NCBI RefSeq assembly: GCF_001402875.1
Contig: NZ_CP012946.1
Coordinates: forward strand, 350,001-414,000
Source: Blastochloris viridis
GTDB taxonomy: Bacteria; Pseudomonadota; Alphaproteobacteria; Rhizobiales; Xanthobacteraceae
DNA length: 64,000 nt
Direction: 5' to 3'
Each line of letters begins with the position of its first letter. Position 1 is the stretch's first letter. Under the pieces are notes generated by a model. That model had not been told where the DNA came from. It searched no databases and saw nothing but the letters and a program-made list of their open reading frames with translations. Below are positions 33,614 through 44,577 of this stretch, piece by piece. The position numbers were made by a program, and so were the translations under genes.

Positions 33614-34231
33614 CCGGCACACGGCGCCCGGCCCAGGTGTCGCCTGGTGGTTGGATTTGCCGATGATTGTAGCGTCACCGTAGCGCCGGCCGCGCGACCG
33701 TAACATTCGGCGCTTCGCGAATCGTCGGTGACGACGGTTGCGAGCGCTGGCGGTGAGATCAAGCCAGCGGTGCTATGATTTCGCGGCGAGCGGCGAAGGA
33801 CGTCGAATCGATTTCATCTGCAACAATGCCCGAATCTTAGCCGGCAGCTGGGCATCCGCGTCGGTCACAATCTAGCGGAGTCATTCAAATCTGCTTAAGA
33901 AGGCAAGTTCGAATTGTGCAGATCGAGACTGGTGGATGCCGTCGACGGGGATGTATCCGATCGGACACGATGGGACTCTGTCGAGGTCAGGTGCCGGATG
34001 CGGTCCGATCGCGCCATTCGGTCAGACCGCCGCGCCAACCGGCCGGACGCGTGCCTGCGCCCATCCTCGCAACTGCTATCGTGCGGGGGACAACACCCGG
34101 CACGGGCGCCGGCCAGCACCGCCAGCCCGGTCGCAACGCGTCGGAAGATTTCATCCGCAGGCTCAATAATGGGTTGGCCGTTTTCTGACCTTGGCGCGGG
34201 GGCCGGAACGGACCACGAGGAGGACGATGAC
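33614..34231. other. Gap before the aldolase gene
   Basis: About 620 bp with no gene I can support. A perfect palindrome TCCGATCGGA lies at 33956-33965 and a related GTCCGATCGC about 50 bp later, possible operator sites for the aldolase gene. Nothing else is clear. Confidence 0.35.
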
Positions 34232-34870
34232 ATGGCTTTGACGTTCGACGCCGCATTGGCCGCCTGTCCGCTGATCGCGATTTTGCGGGGCGTGACCCCG
34301 GAAGAGGTGGTGCCGATCGGCAAGGTGCTGGTCGAGGCCGGGTTCTGCATCATGCAGGTGCCGCTCACCACCCCGGACTCGCTTCACTCGATCCGGCGGC
34401 TGGTCGATGCTTTCGGCGAGTCCACCGTCATCGGCGCCGGTGCCGTGGTCAATGAGCGGCAGGTGACCGACGTCGCGCGCGTCGGCGGCCGTCTGATCGA
34501 CTGCCCGAGCTTCGACGAGACGGTGGTCCGCCTCACCAAGAAATATGGGCTGGCGGGGATGCCCGGGGTGGCGACGCCGAGCGAACTGTTCGCCGCAACC
34601 GCGCTCGGAGCCACCACGATAAAATTGTTTCCGGCGGAAATGATCCGGCCGGAGGTGGTCAAATCGCTGCGGGTGGTGGTGCCGCCGTCGATCAAGCTGG
34701 TGCCGGCCGGTGGCATCACGCCGGAGAGCATGGCGCCCTATTTCGCCGCGGGCGCCAACGGCTTCGGCCTTGGCGCTGCGCTCTACGCCGCCGGCCGCAC
34801 GCCGGCAGAGGTCGCCGCCCGGGCCGCCGCGTTCCAGTCGGCGCTGGCAGCGCTGCAGGAAGCGGCCTGA
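34232..34870 (+). CDS. KDPG/KDPGal-family aldolase with Glu-to-Gln change
   Basis: 212 residues. PLIAILRGVTPEE at the start, IGAGAVV, AGMPGVATPSE and the Schiff-base lysine K131 in TIKLFPAEMI place it with 2-dehydro-3-deoxy-6-phosphogalactonate/gluconate aldolases, which split the phosphosugar acid to pyruvate and glyceraldehyde-3-phosphate. The catalytic glutamate (E37 in DgoA, E45 in Eda, motif VEIPL) is Q42 here (IMQVPLTTP). It is a single gene with GAGGAGG before the ATG, without the usual kinase or dehydratase partners, so its substrate may differ. Confidence 0.75.
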   Translation: MALTFDAALAACPLIAILRGVTPEEVVPIGKVLVEAGFCIMQVPLTTPDSLHSIRRLVDAFGESTVIGAGAVVNERQVTDVARVGGRLIDCPSFDETVVRLTKKYGLAGMPGVATPSELFAATALGATTIKLFPAEMIRPEVVKSLRVVVPPSIKLVPAGGITPESMAPYFAAGANGFGLGAALYAAGRTPAEVAARAAAFQSALAALQEAA

Positions 34871-34892
34871 GCGAGGCTTGCCGCCATCGCGA

Positions 34893-35399
34893 TCAGGGGG
34901 TGCGCCGCTCGTCCTCAATGGCGATGGTGCGCATCAGCTCGAGGAGGCGGTCGCTGCCGAGCCGGCCGGCTTCGAAGCCGGTGACTGCGCCGACGTGCGC
35001 GAACAGGTTGTCGTCCTCGCGCGAGCGGCCGATGAACCCCATCGACCAGTTGGGGAAGGCGCGGCTCGGCGCTGGTTCGAACGCCAGCACCTGAACCTCG
35101 CCGTGGCGTTCGTCGCGCAAGATGCGTTCGATCAGCGCCTCGATGTCGCGGCGCGCGCCTTCCAGCACCTGGGCGAACGTCCCGGAATTGAAGATCAGCG
35201 CGCCGGTGATGTTCATCGCAGCATTGGCGCGCCGGGACGCCGCCAGGATCGACTCGACCTGGGCCAGCACCTCGGCCGGCGTGCCGGGAATCCGGTTCCT
35301 GCTGACATAGACCAGACGATAGAGCTCGGCCTCGGCCTCGGCCGGTTCGGGTGGTGTTTGGGTTGCCATATCGTTGGTCGTCATGGTGTTCATTGTCAT
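34893..35399 (-). CDS. BLUF-domain blue-light sensor
   Basis: 168 residues. A single BLUF domain (about 26-125) with the flavin-switch residues in place: Y27 (LYRLVYVS), N63 (MNITGALIF), Q77 (TFAQVLEG), W118 and M120 (NWSMGF). It binds FAD and signals blue light through hydrogen-bond rearrangement. There is no output domain apart from a C-terminal helix, so it must act on a partner; the adjacent upstream GGDEF-EAL gene on the same strand is the obvious one. GGGAG precedes ATG 35399. Confidence 0.9.
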   Translation of the reverse strand: MTMNTMTTNDMATQTPPEPAEAEAELYRLVYVSRNRIPGTPAEVLAQVESILAASRRANAAMNITGALIFNSGTFAQVLEGARRDIEALIERILRDERHGEVQVLAFEPAPSRAFPNWSMGFIGRSREDDNLFAHVGAVTGFEAGRLGSDRLLELMRTIAIEDERRTP

Positions 35400-35521
35400 G
35401 GCGTTCTCCCGACAGTTTGCCGAACCCGAGGTCGGACGAGGGCTGTGGTCGAAGGTGGTGGCGCGCCGGTTACGCGGACAGACGGCGGGGGCGTCCGGAT
35501 CCGCACGGCGTGTCGGCGCGA

Positions 35522-37183
35522 TCAGGTCGAGCGGCGCGCGCCGAATGCCGGCGCCTGCATCAGCTCGCCGATCTCCTCCGGTGGCCGCGGCCGGCTGATC
35601 AAATAGCCCTGCACCTCGGTGCAGCCGTCGGCGGCAACGCGAGCGAACTGCTCCTCGGTCTCGACGCCCTCGGCGGTGGTATCGATGCCGAGGGCGTGGC
35701 CGAGCGCGGCGATGGCGCGGACGATCGCCCGGCCGCTCGGATGGTCGGGGCCGGCGCGGACGAACGACTGATCGATCTTGATCTTGTCGAACGGAAAACT
35801 GTGCAGCCGCGACAGCGACGAGTAGCCGGTGCCGAAATCGTCCATCGACACCCGCACGCCGGTGTCGCGCACCGCGCGCAGCACATCAAGCGCGGCGCCG
35901 TCGTCGTGCAGCAGCACGCTTTCAGTGATCTCGAGTTCGAGCCGCTCGGGGGCGAGCCCGCTTTCCGTCAGTGCACCGTGGATGGTGGCGAGGAAGCCGG
36001 GGTCGACCACCTGCATTGCGGAGACGTTGACGGCGATGCTGAGCGGCCGCGGCCAGCGTGCTGCCTCGCAGCAGGCGGTGCGCAGGCCCCATGCCCCGAG
36101 CGCGGTGATGAGACCGCTGCTCTCGGCCAGCGGGATGAAGGTGGCAGGCGAGACGGTGCCGTGGTTGGCGCTGTTCCAGCGCAGCAGCGATTCGAAGCCG
36201 GTGATCTGACCGGTGGCGACGTTGACCTGCGGCTGGTAGACCAGCGTGAACTCGCGCAAGGTGAGGGCGCGCCGCAGATCGAGTTCGAGCCGTCGTCGCG
36301 CCTGGATCTGCGCTTCCATCGCCGACTCGAAAAAACGAAACCCGCCACGGCCGTGGCGGCGCGCCAGTGACAGCGCCATGTCGGCCGCCCGCAGCACCTG
36401 CGCGCCGTCCTGGCCGTCGAGCGGCACCAGCGCCACGCCGATGTGAGGCTCCACCGTGAGCAGATGGCCGTCAAGGATATAAGGGCGGCCGAGGAGGTCG
36501 ACCAGGCGATGGGCCAGTTCGGTGGCGGCGAGCGGCTGCGGCTGGCCGAGCTGGAGCACGGCGAACTTGCCGTCGTCGAGGCGGGCGACGACATCGCCGG
36601 GGCCCGTTGCCGTGCGCAGCCGGTCGGCGGCGGCCCGCAGCACTGCCTCGCCCAACGGCTGGCCGAGCGGTTCGGAAATCTCGCGCAGGCGGTCGAGGCA
36701 GATCGTCAGCGCCGCGGCCGGGCCGGCCTCACGTTCGGGCACCGACGCCAACGCCGTCAGTCGCTCCTTGAACAGAAGTCCGTTGCCGAGGCCGGTCACC
36801 GCATCCACGCGAGCGTCCGCTGCCGCGCGTGCGTGCGCGGCGACGCGGTCAGAGACATCCTCGGCGGTGACGAGGAGGTCGTGCGCCAGCGCTGCCGCCT
36901 GAACCCGCAGCACGCGGCCGTCGTCGAGCGCGACTTCGCAGGTGCCCCCGGCGGTGGCCTGAAGGGCGGCGCGTAGCGCCATTGCCGCGCTGGCGTCGGC
37001 GAACAGGCTGGCAAAGCGCGGATTGGCGAGCCGAATGCCACCCTCGGGATCGAGCACTGCGACCGCCAGCTTGAGGTTGGCCAGTACGGCGAGCGCAAGG
37101 TCGGCGGCACTGTCTGCCGGCCCAAGGCTCGACCTTGGCCGCACGGCGTCGTGGTTCCATCCCAGGTGCGCCGCTGAAGCCAT
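35522..37183 (-). CDS. PAS-GGDEF-EAL cyclic-di-GMP phosphodiesterase, GGDEF degenerate
   Basis: 553 residues from ATG 37183 (a GTG at 37222 is possible). A PAS-like segment (AVLDPEGGIRLANPRF) is followed by a GGDEF fold whose signature reads RLDDGKFAVL, so no cyclase activity is expected. The EAL domain keeps FESLLRW, NVSAMQ, EITES, DDFGTGYSSL, KIDQSF, EGVET and the QGYLISRP glutamine, so c-di-GMP hydrolysis is expected. No membrane segment. It lies 122 bp upstream of the BLUF gene on the same strand. Confidence 0.85.
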   Translation of the reverse strand: MASAAHLGWNHDAVRPRSSLGPADSAADLALAVLANLKLAVAVLDPEGGIRLANPRFASLFADASAAMALRAALQATAGGTCEVALDDGRVLRVQAAALAHDLLVTAEDVSDRVAAHARAAADARVDAVTGLGNGLLFKERLTALASVPEREAGPAAALTICLDRLREISEPLGQPLGEAVLRAAADRLRTATGPGDVVARLDDGKFAVLQLGQPQPLAATELAHRLVDLLGRPYILDGHLLTVEPHIGVALVPLDGQDGAQVLRAADMALSLARRHGRGGFRFFESAMEAQIQARRRLELDLRRALTLREFTLVYQPQVNVATGQITGFESLLRWNSANHGTVSPATFIPLAESSGLITALGAWGLRTACCEAARWPRPLSIAVNVSAMQVVDPGFLATIHGALTESGLAPERLELEITESVLLHDDGAALDVLRAVRDTGVRVSMDDFGTGYSSLSRLHSFPFDKIKIDQSFVRAGPDHPSGRAIVRAIAALGHALGIDTTAEGVETEEQFARVAADGCTEVQGYLISRPRPPEEIGELMQAPAFGARRST

Positions 37184-37380
37184 CGGTGCCGAAAACCTAA
37201 TTCGGGGGTCGCGTCCTTGCACGGTAGAGCTTTGATCTTTCCGAATAGTTACAGTTAAGCCTACGCGCCCACCGCTTCCGTGGAACTCTGCGCGCTGCTA
37301 TCAGGCGGAGGCTTGGCATGAAACCTTTGGGGGTTTTCCGCGTTTGCGATCAAGGCCAACGAAACGAAGAGGTGATCCTA

Positions 37381-37461
37381 ATGGGACGTGGCATCTTGCT
37401 CTGGCTGCTCGGAATTCCGATCCCGATCCTAATTCTGCTCTATCTATTCAACGTGATCTGA
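37381..37461 (+). CDS. 26-residue hydrophobic membrane peptide
   Basis: A short frame ATG to TGA giving MGRGILLWLLGIPIPILILL and six more residues. It is one transmembrane helix with a PIP kink. GAGG lies 8 bp before the ATG. I recall near-identical peptides of this kind in other Rhizobiales, but their function is unknown to me. It is divergent from the GGDEF-EAL gene and precedes ettA. Confidence 0.6.
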   Translation: MGRGILLWLLGIPIPILILLYLFNVI

Positions 37462-37637
37462 CCGCGGAAGTTCCGCGCCGGCCGCGCGTGGCGCGCCCGG
37501 CGCGGCAGGGGGAATTGGGCCGGCTCCGGTGACGGCCGCCGTTGCCACCGGGGAACCGCTCGACTAGAACGACCGCAACTTCCCGAAACCCAACAAGGGC
37601 GGCGCGGCCGTGTCGACGGCCGACCGTAGCGGTCGAC

Positions 37638-39293
<1,656 letters not shown>

Positions 39294-39309
39294 GCGGCGG
39301 ACGCTCCCA

Positions 39310-39342
39310 TGCCATGCTGGCTCAACAGGAGCCGGCATGGCA
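39310..39342. terminator. Hairpin after ettA
   Basis: TGCCATGC-T-GGCTC (39310-39323) pairs with GAGCC-G-GCATGGCA (39329-39342) around AACAG, 17 bp after the ettA stop. There is no T run. Confidence 0.5.
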
Positions 39343-39505
39343 GCACAGGCATGAACTCCGGCTTGAGCGCCTTGGCCACAACAGGTCACCTGGCCGGCCA
39401 CGTCGTGGAATGCGATCGACATTTCAGACGCGTCCTCTCGAACCTTCGGCGCCGTCGTGCGACCATGGGCGGCCGCGCGGCTCGACGCGTGGGAGGGAAA
39501 GCGCG

Positions 39506-39976
39506 ATGCCTTTGCCAACACCGATCGTTGCGGGACTTGCCGCCAGCATGCTCACCCTGACGTCCGCCGTTGCCGCCGACGTCACCGCCACCCGTCCGGA
39601 CAGCCTGATCGCCGCGCTGCAGAACGCCGGCTATCAGGCCAAGCTGACCAAGGACGCCACCGGCGATCCGATGATCGAGAGCCGCGCCGCCGGCTTTCGC
39701 TTCCGCGTCGTGTTCTTCGGCTGCGACAACGGCGCGAACTGCAATCAGGTCGTGTTCGCCGCCGGCTTTCTGACCAAGGAAAAGCCGACGCTGCAGGACA
39801 TCAACGACTGGAACTACGACAAGGCCCTCAGCAAGGGCGCCATCGACAAGGACGGCGATCCCCATTTGCGCGCCGGGCTGTGGCTGCAGCAGCCGGTGTC
39901 GGAGGACTATTTCAAGGGCTTCCTGGAGGTGTGGGACTCCAGCCTCGGCGAATTCGCCAAACGCTTCGTCAAGTGA
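39506..39976 (+). CDS. Exported YbjN-domain protein
   Basis: 156 residues. An N-terminal signal peptide (PIVAGLAASMLTLTSAVAAD) is followed by a YbjN/type III chaperone-like fold: LIAALQNAGYQAKLTKDATGDPMIE, FFGCDNGANCNQVVFAAGF with two cysteines that could form a disulfide, and a helix near LQDINDWNYDKALSKG. GGAGGGA precedes ATG 39506. The periplasmic role is unknown. Confidence 0.75.
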   Translation: MPLPTPIVAGLAASMLTLTSAVAADVTATRPDSLIAALQNAGYQAKLTKDATGDPMIESRAAGFRFRVVFFGCDNGANCNQVVFAAGFLTKEKPTLQDINDWNYDKALSKGAIDKDGDPHLRAGLWLQQPVSEDYFKGFLEVWDSSLGEFAKRFVK

Positions 39977-40032
39977 TCGCGCGCTGACTGCCGGCGTTCG
40001 GGCCGGCCGGGGGTGACGTTTGGTCCGGCGGT

Positions 40033-40063
40033 CGCTCCGGCGCCGCCCCCCGGCGCCGGAGCG
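40033..40063. terminator. Bidirectional hairpin between converging genes
   Basis: CGCTCCGGCGCC (40033-40044) and GGCGCCGGAGCG (40052-40063) form a perfect 12-bp stem between the YbjN-like gene and the cystathionine enzyme gene. Confidence 0.6.
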
Positions 40064-40072
40064 GTGTTTGGG

Positions 40073-41260
40073 TTACCCGCGCAGCGCGGCGTCGAGGTCC
40101 TCGCGCAGGTCCTCGACGTGCTCGATGCCGACCGAAAGCCGGATCAGCCCGTCGTCGATGCCCAGTGCCCGCCGCCGCTCCGGCGGGATCGAGGCGTGGG
40201 TCATGATGGCAGGGTGCTCGATCAGGCTCTCGACCCCGCCGAGGCTCTCGGCGAGCTGGAACAGCTTGGTGCGCTCCAGCACCCGGCGGGTGGCGCCGAG
40301 GTCGGCGTCGAGCTCGACGGTGACGATGCCGCCGAAGCCGTGCATCTGGCGCTTGGCCAGCGCGTGCTGGGGGTGGCTTTCGAGCCCGGGATAATGGACG
40401 CGCCGCACCCGCGGCTGGCGCTCCAGCCAGCGCGCCAGCTCCAGCGCGTTCGAGCAGTGGCGCTCCAGGCGCAGCGCCAGCGTCTTCAGCCCGCGCAGCG
40501 CCAGGAAGCTGTCGAACGGCCCGGAGATCGCGCCAACCGCGTTGTGCAGAAACGCCAAGCGCTCGGCGAGGTCGGCATTGCCGCCGACCACGGCCACGCC
40601 GCCGACCATGTCGGAATGGCCGTTGAGATATTTGGTGGTGGAGTGGACCACGAGGTCGGCGCCGAGTTCGAGCGGGCGCTGCACGTAGGGGCTGGCGAAG
40701 GTGTTGTCGACCACCGTCACCACCCCGCGGCTTTTGGCGAGGCGTGCCACCGCCTCGATGTCGACCAGCTTGAGCGTCGGGTTGGTCGGCGTCTCGATCC
40801 AGATCAGCCGCGTCTGTGGCCCGATGGCGGCGGCGAGGGCGTCGAGGTCGGCCATATCGACGTAAGAGGCGGCGAGCCCGGCCGTCCGCGACCGCACCCG
40901 CTCGAACAGGCGGAAGGTGCCGCCATAGAGGTCATCGGAGGCGACGACGTGGCTGCCGGCGTCGAACAGCTCCAGTACGGTGGAGATGGCGGCAAGGCCG
41001 GAGGCGAACGCATAGCCGCGGCTGCCGCTCTCCAGGTCGGCAACGCAGCGCTCGAACGCCATCCGGGTCGGGTTCTGGCTGCGGGCGTATTCGAAGCCCT
41101 TGTGAACGCCGGGGCTCTCCTGCACGAAGGTCGAGGTGGCGTAGATCGGCACCATCACCGCCCCGGTCGATGGATCGGGCGACTGGCCGGCATGAATGGT
41201 GCGGGTGACGAAGTGCAGCCGATTGTCCCGCCGGTCGGAACTCTTGGTCATGACGTTCAT
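40073..41260 (-). CDS. Cystathionine gamma-lyase/synthase, PLP enzyme
   Basis: 395 residues of the Cys/Met-metabolism PLP family. Y58 and R60 (FEYARSQNPTR), PLP lysine K210 in VHSTTKYLNGHSD, and GGVESLIEHPA near the end. Lyase and synthase cannot be told apart by motif, but the ATGA overlap with cystathionine beta-synthase argues for gamma-lyase, giving cysteine from homocysteine by reverse transsulfuration. Confidence 0.85.
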   Translation of the reverse strand: MNVMTKSSDRRDNRLHFVTRTIHAGQSPDPSTGAVMVPIYATSTFVQESPGVHKGFEYARSQNPTRMAFERCVADLESGSRGYAFASGLAAISTVLELFDAGSHVVASDDLYGGTFRLFERVRSRTAGLAASYVDMADLDALAAAIGPQTRLIWIETPTNPTLKLVDIEAVARLAKSRGVVTVVDNTFASPYVQRPLELGADLVVHSTTKYLNGHSDMVGGVAVVGGNADLAERLAFLHNAVGAISGPFDSFLALRGLKTLALRLERHCSNALELARWLERQPRVRRVHYPGLESHPQHALAKRQMHGFGGIVTVELDADLGATRRVLERTKLFQLAESLGGVESLIEHPAIMTHASIPPERRRALGIDDGLIRLSVGIEHVEDLREDLDAALRG

Positions 41261-42642
41261 GCAGTCCTCAAGCGGAGGTGGTTGATCAGGTCGACGCGGG
41301 TGACGAGGCCGACGAAGCGTTCGCCGTCGACCACGATGGCGACGCGGTCCTGTTCGAACAGTTCGTTGAGCGCGGCGATCGGCGAGGCTGCCGGCGTGAT
41401 GACGAGGTCGCGCACCATGGCGTCGGCGACCGGCCGGGCGAACGAGGGCGTGCCGGTGGCAATGACGTTGAGGATGTCGCTCTCATCGATCAGCCCGACC
41501 ACACGGCCGCCCTCGACCACCGGCAACTGCGACACGTCGGCCGCCCGCATCCGGTTGAATGCGGTGCGCAGCGTGTCGTTCGGGCCGACCACGATGGTGC
41601 CGCCGCTGTCGAATCCGCGCGTCACCAGATCGCGCACGGTGCCGGTGGCGTCGCGCTTCGAGAAGCCCTCGTCGATCAGCCAGATGTCGTTGAACATCTT
41701 CGACAGGTACTTGTTGCCGCTATCGCAGATGAAGGTGGCGACCCGCTTCGGCACGGTTTGCTCCCGGCAGTAGCGCAGTGCCGCCGCCACCAGCGTGCCG
41801 GAGGACGAGCCGGCGAGGATGCCCTCGTGGAGCAGGAGGTCGCGCGCGGTCGAAAAGCTCTCGGCATCGGTGATGGTATAGGCGCGGCCGACGAGGCCGA
41901 GGTCGGAGACCGGCGGCACGAAGTCCTCGCCGATGCCCTCCACCCGCCACGAGCCGGCTTCGATCAGCTCGCCGGTGGCGAGGTAGTGCGCCAGCACCGA
42001 GCCCTCGGGGTCGGCCAGCACCATCTCGGTCTGGGGCGAGACCTTCTTGAGAAACCGCCCGACCCCGGTGATGGTGCCGCCCGAGCCGACCCCGGCCACC
42101 ACCGCGTCAACGTCGTGGCCGAGCTGATCCCACAGCTCCGGCCCGGTGGTGGTTTCGTGCGCCAGCGGATTGGCGGGATTGCCGAACTGATTGGCGTAGA
42201 ACGCGCCGGGAATTTCGGCGGCGAGGCGTTCGGCGATGTCCTGGTAATAATCGGGGTGGCCCTTGGGCACGTCGGAGCGGGTGATGCGCACCTCGGCGCC
42301 GAGCGCCTTCAAGTGCAGCACCTTCTCGCGGGCCATCTTGTCCGGCACGATCAGGATCAGCCGATAGCCCTTCTGCGCCGCCACCAAAGCGAGGCCGAGG
42401 CCGGTGTTGCCGGCGGTGGCCTCGATGATGGTGGAGCCGGGCGTCAGGCGGCCGTCGCGTTCGGCCGCCTCGATCATCGAGGTCGCGACGCGGTCCTTGA
42501 TCGAGCCGCCCGGGTTCTGGTTCTCCAGCTTGACAAACAACCGGCAAGGCCCGGTGTCGAGCTTCAAAATCTCGACCACCGGCGTGTTTCCGATCAGAGC
42601 GAGCACGCCGTTGCGGTCCGGCTGTGCGCGATGCACCGTCAT
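41257..42642 (-). CDS. Cystathionine beta-synthase
   Basis: 461 residues. A fold-type II PLP domain (1 to about 320) with PLP lysine K49 in NPGGSIKDRVA, EATAGNTGLGLAL and the phosphate loop GSGGTITGVG, then two CBS domains (GPNDTLRTAF..., DAMVRDLVITPAAS...). The CBS pair distinguishes it from cysteine synthase. It condenses serine and homocysteine. GAGGAC precedes ATG 42642. First gene of the two-gene transsulfuration operon. Confidence 0.88.
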   Translation of the reverse strand: MTVHRAQPDRNGVLALIGNTPVVEILKLDTGPCRLFVKLENQNPGGSIKDRVATSMIEAAERDGRLTPGSTIIEATAGNTGLGLALVAAQKGYRLILIVPDKMAREKVLHLKALGAEVRITRSDVPKGHPDYYQDIAERLAAEIPGAFYANQFGNPANPLAHETTTGPELWDQLGHDVDAVVAGVGSGGTITGVGRFLKKVSPQTEMVLADPEGSVLAHYLATGELIEAGSWRVEGIGEDFVPPVSDLGLVGRAYTITDAESFSTARDLLLHEGILAGSSSGTLVAAALRYCREQTVPKRVATFICDSGNKYLSKMFNDIWLIDEGFSKRDATGTVRDLVTRGFDSGGTIVVGPNDTLRTAFNRMRAADVSQLPVVEGGRVVGLIDESDILNVIATGTPSFARPVADAMVRDLVITPAASPIAALNELFEQDRVAIVVDGERFVGLVTRVDLINHLRLRTA

Positions 42643-42771
42643 GATTGTCCTCACAAATATCCAGCCAGCGCCGTTCGCGCAGGCGAACGATTCCCGCGCG
42701 GCGCAAGGTCCGATCAGGCCCATTGAGGGCGTAGGAACGAAATCGGCGCCGAAACCAGCCGGCGCGTCAGG

Positions 42772-43947
42772 TCAGGAAGCGGCCTTGAGAGCCACGCCGC
42801 CGCGCCAGCTTGTGAGACGGCGAACCGCCTCCTCCAGCGTGTCGGTGGTCTTGGCGAAGCAGAAGCGGATGTGACTCTTCACGTCGCGGGCGCCGTAGAA
42901 CGAGGAGATCGGCACCGCGGTCACGCCGGCCTCATGGGTCAAGCGTCGACAGAAGGCGAGGTCATCCCGGTCGGGGTCGAGGTCGCCGACCGCGGCGACG
43001 GCGAAATAGGTGCCGGCAACGTCGCCGACCTCGAATCCGGCGCCCCGAAGGCCGGCGAGCAGCAGGTCGCGGCGGCGGCCGAGGTCGGCGCGCAGCCCGT
43101 CGAAATAGCTGTCGGGCAGGGCGAGCCCGAACGCAACCGCGGCCTGCAGCGCCGGCGGCGTGGTGAAGGTGATGTACTGGTGGGCGCGCGCGATCGGGCC
43201 AAGCAGCTTGGCGTCCGCGGTGATGTAGCCGACCTTCCAGCCGGTGACCGAGAAGGTCTTGCCGGCCGAGCCGATCCGCACGACGCGCTCGCGCATCTCC
43301 GGGATCGCGAACAGGGTGCGGTGGCGGCGGCCGTCGAAGACCAGATGCTCGTAGACCTCGTCGGCGATGACGACGAGGTCATGCGCCAGCACGAAATCGG
43401 CGAGGCTGCGCAACTCGGCGGCGGAGAACACCTTGCCGATCGGGTTCATCGGAGTGTTGATGACGATGGCCCTGGTGCGCGGCGTTACCGCGGCGTTGAG
43501 CTGGTCCAGCGACAGGCTCCAATCGGGCGGGGTCAGGCGCACCGCCACGGGCACCGCGCCGGCCCGGCGCACGATGGGCGCATAGGAATCATAGGCCGGC
43601 TCCAGCACGATCACCTCGTCGCCGGTGTCGAGCAGGCCGAAGAAGGCGTCTGCCAAGGCCTCGGTGGCGCCGGAGGTGACCATCACCTCGCGCTCCCAGT
43701 CGACGTCGAGGCCGAGGTTGCGTTTGGCGTTGGCGGCGACCGCCTGGCGCAAAGCGGGGGTTCCCATCATCGAGGGGTATTGATGCGGGCCCTCGCGCAT
43801 CGCTCGCGCCGCCGCCTCGATCACCTCCCGCGGCTCCAGCCCTTCCGGAAAGCCCTGGCCGAGATTGATCGATCCGGTTTCCGCTGCCAGTCGCGACATC
43901 GCCTCGAAGATGGTCGTGCCGGCGGCGCCGAAGATCGAATTTGCCAT
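42772..43947 (-). CDS. Class I aminotransferase, KAT/YbdL-like
   Basis: 391 residues. INLGQGFPEG at the N-terminus, NTPMNPIGKV, IADEVYEHLVFD, PLP lysine K230 in SAGKTFSVTGWKVGY, and a late Arg (SHIRFCFAK) that binds the substrate carboxylate. The pattern matches kynurenine/glutamine transaminase K and methionine-preferring YbdL. Its place beside cbs and metNIQ suits amination of 4-methylthio-2-oxobutanoate or other keto acids. Separate from the cbs operon by 129 bp. Confidence 0.85.
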   Translation of the reverse strand: MANSIFGAAGTTIFEAMSRLAAETGSINLGQGFPEGLEPREVIEAAARAMREGPHQYPSMMGTPALRQAVAANAKRNLGLDVDWEREVMVTSGATEALADAFFGLLDTGDEVIVLEPAYDSYAPIVRRAGAVPVAVRLTPPDWSLSLDQLNAAVTPRTRAIVINTPMNPIGKVFSAAELRSLADFVLAHDLVVIADEVYEHLVFDGRRHRTLFAIPEMRERVVRIGSAGKTFSVTGWKVGYITADAKLLGPIARAHQYITFTTPPALQAAVAFGLALPDSYFDGLRADLGRRRDLLLAGLRGAGFEVGDVAGTYFAVAAVGDLDPDRDDLAFCRRLTHEAGVTAVPISSFYGARDVKSHIRFCFAKTTDTLEEAVRRLTSWRGGVALKAAS

Positions 43948-44523
43948 GGAATGTTCTCTGGACCTTGCCGCAGCAGCCGTGGCGTCCACCCGATCGCGGA
44001 ATGCGGGGGTGATGTCGCGAGCCTTGATACCGAATTTTAGAGAGCACGGTCTGCCGTTTCAATCACCGCCCAGGAAACACATCTTCAATTTGTCGCGGCG
44101 ATGGGAAAAGTCCTTCGAAATCTCGGGCGATTTCGGGGTTGTTCTTCCGCGAAGCCGGATCAAGCTGTTTCCGGCTGGCCCCTTCGGCTTTTCGAAATCA
44201 CCTCGGTGACGGATCCTGGATCAGGGGGATTGTTCGGCGGCCGGATTGAGGGTCCCGGCCGGATCAGCCCGCAGCCGAATCGCGGGACGCGGCACGATGC
44301 CGCGGAGGGGCCGGGCCCGCCGGCACCGGCCCAGCGTTCGGGGGAAGTATTCTCCACCGCGGCCCTGTCGGACATCGTTCTTTTCTCACCTGGCGCGATC
44401 GGAGAACGGGATCGCTATTTGTGGTGCCACCGCCAAAAGTCCATTGTTTCAGCGCGGATCGCGCTTGACGCTCTGCGGCTTGCGCCCGATGCTTATTCCG
44501 TCCGCGGCTGCAGAAACCGCGGG
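43948..44523. other. Gap between aminotransferase and metNIQ leader
   Basis: About 575 bp with no supported gene. Both flanking genes diverge from it, so it should hold two promoters; I cannot place either securely. Confidence 0.4.
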
Positions 44524-44577
44524 CCGCGGTGATTTGAGTCAGCAGCTTGCGCCGCGACACCAAACGCTAAAGCGCCC
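44524..44577 (+). promoter_or_regulatory. Probable SAM-II riboswitch before metN
   Basis: The two most conserved SAM-II elements appear in order: GTGATTTGAG (44529-44538) and CGCTAAAG (44565-44572). CGCGG (44525-44529) can pair with CCGCG (44552-44556) as P1, and CTTGCGCC between agrees with the alphaproteobacterial consensus I recall. It lies about 155 bp before the metN ATG, where such switches control methionine genes. Confidence 0.6.
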
